Shown here piece by piece: positions 32,199 through 35,071 of a stretch of 35,071 nucleotides of DNA. Below the pieces are notes generated by a model, which ran no database searches, had not been told where the DNA came from, and saw nothing but the letters and a program-made list of their open reading frames with translations. Position numbers and translations under genes: made by a program. This DNA comes from a virus: positions 1 through 35,071 of the IMG/VR virus record IMGVR_UViG_3300042289_000042; one strand, written 5' to 3'. The stretch's first letter is position 1; every line of letters starts with the position of its first letter.

Positions 32199-32577
32199 AT
32201 TGCCGTGGCCACCAAGTGTGAATCATTACTGGCGCAACTACCGCGGCCGCACTGTAGTCTCGCAGGACGGTAGGCTTTACCGACAGACTGTATCCTATCG
32301 GATACTGGAGCAAGGAATCCCACGCGAAAACATACGTTCAAGATTAGCTGTATCGATCGATGCTTATCCGCCAGATAAGCGGCGCAGGGATCTCGATAAC
32401 ATCACGAAGGCGTTACTCGACGCGATCGTGGCAGCAGATGTGATTGAAGACGACAGTCAGATCGACTCGCTGTCGATACTGCGGCACGATGCCAAGGGCG
32501 ACGGCGAAGTCATAGTCAGGATTAAAGAATATGGCCCGGTGCAAAATCTGCGGAGTGGAGTACACCCGCAGGTGTAG
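32185..32577 (+). CDS. rusA: RusA Holliday junction resolvase
   Basis: This 130-residue endonuclease cleaves four-way DNA junctions. The opening LPWPPSVNHYWR is the family signature. The catalytic residues fall almost exactly at the E. coli RusA positions: Asp69, Asp71 (RRRDLDN), Lys75 and Asp90 (EDDSQI), compared with Asp70, Asp72, Lys76 and Asp91. All are intact, so an active enzyme is expected. It resolves recombination or replication junctions before packaging, acting with the annealase and NinB coded on the other strand. The ATG follows CGGAG at 9-base spacing. Confidence 0.93.
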   Translation: MIEIRLPWPPSVNHYWRNYRGRTVVSQDGRLYRQTVSYRILEQGIPRENIRSRLAVSIDAYPPDKRRRDLDNITKALLDAIVAADVIEDDSQIDSLSILRHDAKGDGEVIVRIKEYGPVQNLRSGVHPQV

Positions 32578-32839
32578 AAATTCTAAATACCATATCTACA
32601 TACAGGAGCATTATGAATTCCGAAAGATTGTGGAGTTCGTCAAACGAGCCGTTGACGAAGCCCGAAAAGATCAAGGCGTTATGGGCAAAGGTTCGCAAAC
32701 TAAATCAAGAACTCGCAGCAACTCACCGAGAAATCGTACGGGTACAAAGCGATTTGCCAGAACCCTACGGCTTCGGCGACGATTGGGTACCGCCCTACTT
32801 GCGGAGCGATGGCGATGTATCAGGTCGAGGACGACGTGA
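32531..32839 (+). CDS. Possible overlapping zinc-ribbon reading frame
   Basis: The frame starts inside rusA. Its first 48 residues look like real protein (MARCKICGVEYTRR, then EFRKIVEFVKRAVDEARKDQ), with a CxxC near the start. From about 32675 on it turns into Ser/Arg/Thr-rich text typical of a shadow frame, while the +1 frame (32613-32843) looks coding. Either this is a chance frame, or a frameshift joins the two. Not certain to be a gene. Confidence 0.35.
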   Translation: MARCKICGVEYTRRCRNSKYHIYIQEHYEFRKIVEFVKRAVDEARKDQGVMGKGSQTKSRTRSNSPRNRTGTKRFARTLRLRRRLGTALLAERWRCIRSRTT

Positions 32840-32843
32840 CTGA
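32613..32843 (+). CDS. Small helical protein downstream of rusA
   Basis: The 76-residue product starts at an ATG with a good AGGAG site 4-5 bases upstream. Residues 16-48 (PEKIKALWAKVRKLNQELAA, then THREIVRVQSDLP) form a long helix, followed by YGFGDDWVPPYLR. No family is recognised. The last codons overlap the next gene by about 29 bases. A partly overlapping frame at 32531 complicates the region. Confidence 0.65.
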   Translation: MNSERLWSSSNEPLTKPEKIKALWAKVRKLNQELAATHREIVRVQSDLPEPYGFGDDWVPPYLRSDGDVSGRGRRD

Positions 32844-33012
32844 CGAGGAGCTGGCCGGTATCGATGTGGTCGTCACGCTGGCGATCACATGGCATACGAT
32901 GCGCCAGTACGAGAGAGTCCTGCGACGGATCTCCCGGTGGAAGGATGACGAAGGCCCCTCGAAGTGGGCGCGTGATGTGCTGAAGGAACACGAGATGAGG
33001 ATCAATGCGTGA
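32815..33012 (+). CDS. Small acidic/helical early protein
   Basis: I chose ATG 32815, eight bases after GGAG; ATG 32809 is also in frame but too near that site. The 65-residue product has an acidic start (YQVEDDVTDEELAGIDVVVT) and a basic helical end (MRQYERVLRRISRWKDDEGP). It has no recognised family. The stop overlaps the next GTG (GTGA), keeping the operon chain intact. Confidence 0.7.
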   Translation: MYQVEDDVTDEELAGIDVVVTLAITWHTMRQYERVLRRISRWKDDEGPSKWARDVLKEHEMRINA

Positions 33013-33203
33013 GCGATGGGATCAGACTCGCACCGTGCCTTGGCTGTAACAACAGCGGCTGGGTGTCTGATGGACTAGACGACTGGATCAGGTGCAAGGA
33101 TTGCAACCCGCCACCACAGAAGGCCGAGGTGCTGGAGTTCAGGAGAGGCGCTCGGGTGCGCAAGCCGCAAGACCCCGTAGACGATCTGCCACCAGCGGCA
33201 TAG
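33009..33203 (+). CDS. Small zinc-ribbon-like protein
   Basis: This 64-residue product starts at GTG 33009, overlapping the previous TGA. Two Cys pairs, C10LGC13 and C29KDC32, with NNSGWVSDGLDDW between them make a compact zinc ribbon of the type common in phage early genes. The C-terminus has an Arg cluster (EFRRGARVRKPQ). It may bind nucleic acid. The function is unknown. Confidence 0.75.
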   Translation: MSDGIRLAPCLGCNNSGWVSDGLDDWIRCKDCNPPPQKAEVLEFRRGARVRKPQDPVDDLPPAA

Positions 33204-33212
33204 AATCGAGAT

Positions 33213-33365
33213 ATGAAACAGGGTCTCTGGGCCAACATCCATGCCAAGCGGGAGCGCATCAAAGCCGGTAGCGGCGAGAAGATGCGCAAGCCCGGCAGTA
33301 AGGGTGCGCCTACAGCGAAGGCATTTCGAGACAGCGTCAGGAGCGAACTGAAGCGTGGCCGCTAG
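33213..33365 (+). CDS. Basic 50-aa phage microprotein
   Basis: The protein reads MKQGLWANIHAKRERIKAGS, then GEKMRKPGSKGAPTAKAF and a short basic tail. The pattern G-L-x-A-N-I-H-A-K-R-x-R-I-x-x-G-S-G-E-x-M-R-K-P-G-x-x-G-A-P is well conserved in small proteins of many marine and podoviral phages. Its pI is clearly high. Function is unknown; location just before the terminase genes suggests a link to DNA or packaging. The upstream region (ATCGAGAT) is a weak ribosome-binding site. It overlaps the next gene by 11 bases. Confidence 0.8.
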   Translation: MKQGLWANIHAKRERIKAGSGEKMRKPGSKGAPTAKAFRDSVRSELKRGR

Positions 33366-33573
33366 GCTGGGCGATACCGGAGACACCGAACTCGACCCAC
33401 TGCAACGCACTCGCCAAACCCTCGGGGTGGCCGCGATCACAGCACGGGTTCAGGCGATCCGCACCCAGCGCACAACCATTTCGGCAACGCCTAGCAGGAC
33501 GTTAAGTCCGGGCGCACCAACCGACAGACCGTTCTACGTCGACCCCGTAAAGGCCGACAGGGAGATCGAATGA
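33355..33573 (+). CDS. Small Arg/Thr-rich protein before the terminase
   Basis: The 72-residue product begins at GTG 33355, inside the previous gene, with AGGAG about 11 bases upstream. The sequence (RTRQTLGVAAITARVQAIRT) is basic and Thr-rich and ends with an acidic stretch (VDPVKADREIE). It shows no family mark. The stop overlaps the next ATG by ATGA. The region has no better reading frame, which supports it. Confidence 0.65.
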   Translation: MAARLGDTGDTELDPLQRTRQTLGVAAITARVQAIRTQRTTISATPSRTLSPGAPTDRPFYVDPVKADREIE

Positions 33574-33866
33574 AGACCCCAGCATGGCAACGGAAGGAAG
33601 GTCAGAACGCAAAGGGTGGCCTGAATGCTAAAGGACGCGCTGCTTACAATCGCGAGACTGGCGGAAATCTCAAGGCTCCGGTTAAGTCTGGCGATAACCC
33701 TCGCCGAGCTTCGTTTTTGGCGCGTATGGGTAACATGCCGGGTCCTATGGAAAAGAATGGAAAACCGACTCGCCTTGCTCTGGCTCTTAGGGCTTGGGGC
33801 GCGTCCAGCAAAGCCGACGCGAAAGCGAAAGCCGCGGCGATCAGCAAACGAAATAAAGGAAAGTGA
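33570..33866 (+). CDS. DUF6321-like protein
   Basis: The 98-residue product has the hallmark order AWQRKEGQNAKGGLNAKGRA, then NLKAPV, RRASFLARMGNMPGPMEKNG and KPTRLALALRAWGA, as in DUF6321 proteins of phages. Many Lys and Arg make it strongly basic. Cellular role unknown; nucleic-acid or virion association is plausible. It lies between other basic small genes and the terminase. ATG 33570 overlaps the upstream stop. Confidence 0.85.
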   Translation: MKTPAWQRKEGQNAKGGLNAKGRAAYNRETGGNLKAPVKSGDNPRRASFLARMGNMPGPMEKNGKPTRLALALRAWGASSKADAKAKAAAISKRNKGK

Positions 33867-33868
33867 CC

Positions 33869-34015
33869 GTGCCTTTAATTAAGGGAACCAGTGCTAAAGC
33901 TTTTAGCGAAAACGTCCGACGCGAGATCCGCGCAGGAAAGCCGCAAAAACAAGCAGTTGCGATCGCCTACAGCGTCAAGCGTGAAGCAGCCAAGGCCAAG
34001 CGCAAGAAGAAGTAA
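33869..34015 (+). CDS. Basic 48-aa phage microprotein (DUF6496-like)
   Basis: GTG 33869 follows two bases after the upstream TGA and shares its AAGGAAAG site. The protein (KGTSAKAFSENVRREIRAGK, then PQKQAVAIAYSVKREAAKAK and a run of Lys) has the GKPxKQAVAIAxSxKR pattern of small phage proteins such as DUF6496. It is almost wholly helical and very basic. It ends three bases before the terminase small subunit gene. A DNA-compacting or packaging helper role is possible but unproven. Confidence 0.75.
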   Translation: MPLIKGTSAKAFSENVRREIRAGKPQKQAVAIAYSVKREAAKAKRKKK

Positions 34016-34018
34016 GAC

Positions 34019-34423
34019 ATGCCAGCCGGAAGACCCAGTGACTACAGCGAAGAGCTGACCGCCAAGATCTGCGAGAGGATCGCTACAGGCGAGTCACTGT
34101 CCAAGATCTGCAGAGAGGACGACATGCCTTCGATGTCGAGCGTGTTCCTGTGGCTGACGAAACATCCAGAATTCTCGGAAAGATACGCACACGCGAGAGA
34201 GGCTCAGGCCGAGACTCATGCTGACCGGATCGTCGAGATTGCAGACGACGAGACGCTCGACCCGAACCACAAGCGGATCATGGTCGACGCACGGAAGTGG
34301 GTTGCCAGCAAGCTCAAACCGAAGCGATACGGCGACAAGGCTGAGGTCGAACACAAGGGCGATGTCGGTCTGACGATCGTCTTGAAGCAATTCAGCGATG
34401 TCGAAGATAGTTCTACCGGCTAA
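34019..34423 (+). CDS. terS: Terminase small subunit
   Basis: This 134-residue protein shows the Sf6 gp1-like small terminase order: N-terminal MPAGRPSDYSEELTAKICER with a helix-turn-helix (IATGESLSKICREDDMPSMS, near 22-41), then VFLWLTKHPEFSERYAHARE and a coiled helical part. A short C-terminus follows (KPKRYGDKAEVEHKGD) which usually contacts the large subunit. It binds the packaging start site on the DNA concatemer. The gene overlaps terL by 26 bases, a usual arrangement. Confidence 0.9.
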   Translation: MPAGRPSDYSEELTAKICERIATGESLSKICREDDMPSMSSVFLWLTKHPEFSERYAHAREAQAETHADRIVEIADDETLDPNHKRIMVDARKWVASKLKPKRYGDKAEVEHKGDVGLTIVLKQFSDVEDSSTG

Positions 34424-35071
34424 CAACTGGGAACCTCGCGACTACCAGAAACCGGCTTGGGTTGCGCTGGAGAAAGGCACCAAGCGCCTTGCTCTGGCAT
34501 GGCACCGACGGTCTGGTAAGGACGAGCTGGCCCTGCACTGGGCTGCTATGAGCGCCATGAAGCGACCCGGCAGCTACTGGCACATGCTTCCGCAGGCCAA
34601 CCAGTCGCGTAAAGCGATCTGGGACGCGGTCAACAGTCACACCGGCAAGCGACGCATCGACGACGCATTCCCCGAGGATCTGCGCGAATCGACCCGTGAG
34701 CAGGACATGTTCATCCGGTTCAAGAACGGATCAACGTGGCAGGTCGTAGGCTCGGACAACTACAACTCGCTGGTCGGATCTCCGCCGGTTGGCGTGGTGT
34801 TTTCCGAGTACGCCCTCGCAGACCCGAACGCATGGGCATTCCTGCGGCCGATCCTTGCTGAGAACGGCGGGTGGGCGATCTTCATCTCGACACCCCGCGG
34901 CCGGAACCACTTCGCTCGAATGGTCGAGTACGCGAAGACCGACGCGGATTGGTTCAGTCAGGTGCTGACGGTCGAGGACACGAAGGCGATCTCGCTCGAC
35001 ACCATCAAGCGCGAAGAGCGTGAGCTGAAGAACGAGCGCGGCGACAAAGAAGCCGAAGCGATCATCCGGCA
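34398..35071 (+). CDS. terL: Terminase large subunit (partial, runs off right edge)
   Basis: Only the first 224 residues are present, within the ATPase domain. The Walker A motif appears as HRRSGKD (residues 36-42), Walker B as GVVFSEYA (132-139) with catalytic Glu137, and the coupling motif as IFISTPRG (161-168). The start NNWEPRDYQKPAWVAL also fits. The motor hydrolyses ATP to translocate DNA into the prohead and, with its nuclease domain beyond the edge, cuts the concatemer. It starts inside terS (26-base overlap). The downstream nuclease domain and following genes are not visible. Confidence 0.93.
   Translation, partial: MSKIVLPANNWEPRDYQKPAWVALEKGTKRLALAWHRRSGKDELALHWAAMSAMKRPGSYWHMLPQANQSRKAIWDAVNSHTGKRRIDDAFPEDLRESTREQDMFIRFKNGSTWQVVGSDNYNSLVGSPPVGVVFSEYALADPNAWAFLRPILAENGGWAIFISTPRGRNHFARMVEYAKTDADWFSQVLTVEDTKAISLDTIKREERELKNERGDKEAEAIIR

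Noticed and set aside
1-35071. tRNA genes, T7-type RNA polymerase or its promoters, integrase
   Set aside because: No cloverleaf, no single-subunit polymerase gene, no recombinase and no repeated phage-type promoter upstream of late genes was seen by reading.

Overview
The window is part of the genome of a short-tailed (podovirus) bacteriophage with T7-type virion architecture, moderately GC-rich, tightly packed, and read in two large rightward blocks separated by a leftward early operon. Gene order and families (Bbp19-family protein, scaffold, major capsid, cement protein, tail tubes A and B, ejection proteins) point to the Bordetella phage BPP-1 / Burkholderia phage BcepC6B type of podovirus. 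The host is therefore probably a Gram-negative bacterium. No phage RNA polymerase, integrase, DNA polymerase or reverse transcriptase is visible. The terminase large subunit is cut by the right edge and a structural gene is cut by the left edge, so the window is an arbitrary cut through a larger, probably circularly permuted map.

Positions 1-3803 hold tail appendage and adhesin-like genes: the end of a virion protein, a repetitive tail protein, a protein with three LamG-type lectin modules, and a small acidic protein. Positions 3803-9066 hold the portal, an embedded lysis cassette (small membrane protein, 3-TM holin, GH24 endolysin), a zinc-ribbon-like small protein, a helix-turn-helix plus metallophosphoesterase protein, a Bbp19-family protein and the scaffold. 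A gap with two hairpins, one a good intrinsic terminator, precedes the major capsid gene. Positions 9311-24610 hold capsid, cement protein, tail tubes A and B, a T7 gp13-like protein, two internal virion proteins and a 2480-residue ejection protein that carries a zincin motif and a probably acquired central module. The block ends with a beta-helix tailspike (24635-26653).

From 30195 down to 26613 a leftward operon encodes small proteins and then a recombination set: a Sak3-type (DUF1071) annealing protein, an SSB-like protein with an acidic tail, NinB, a possible PD-(D/E)XK protein and a YbcO-type nuclease. Its genes are mostly joined by ATGA, GTGA or TAATG overlaps. Two promoter elements of identical layout, each with a palindromic operator of the form TAACC-NN-GGTTA between -35 and -10, drive it. 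A third copy of the operator lies just upstream of a rightward Cro/YdaS-like repressor gene (30355). This suggests that one small repressor controls both directions.

From 30958 to the right edge runs a rightward chain of small genes: a replication-organizer-like protein, DUF3310, the RusA Holliday junction resolvase, zinc-ribbon-like proteins, four small mostly basic proteins, and the small and large terminase subunits. Early genes thus handle regulation and recombination of replicating DNA, RusA and the terminase resolve and package it, and the late block builds the capsid, ejects the DNA and lyses the host.
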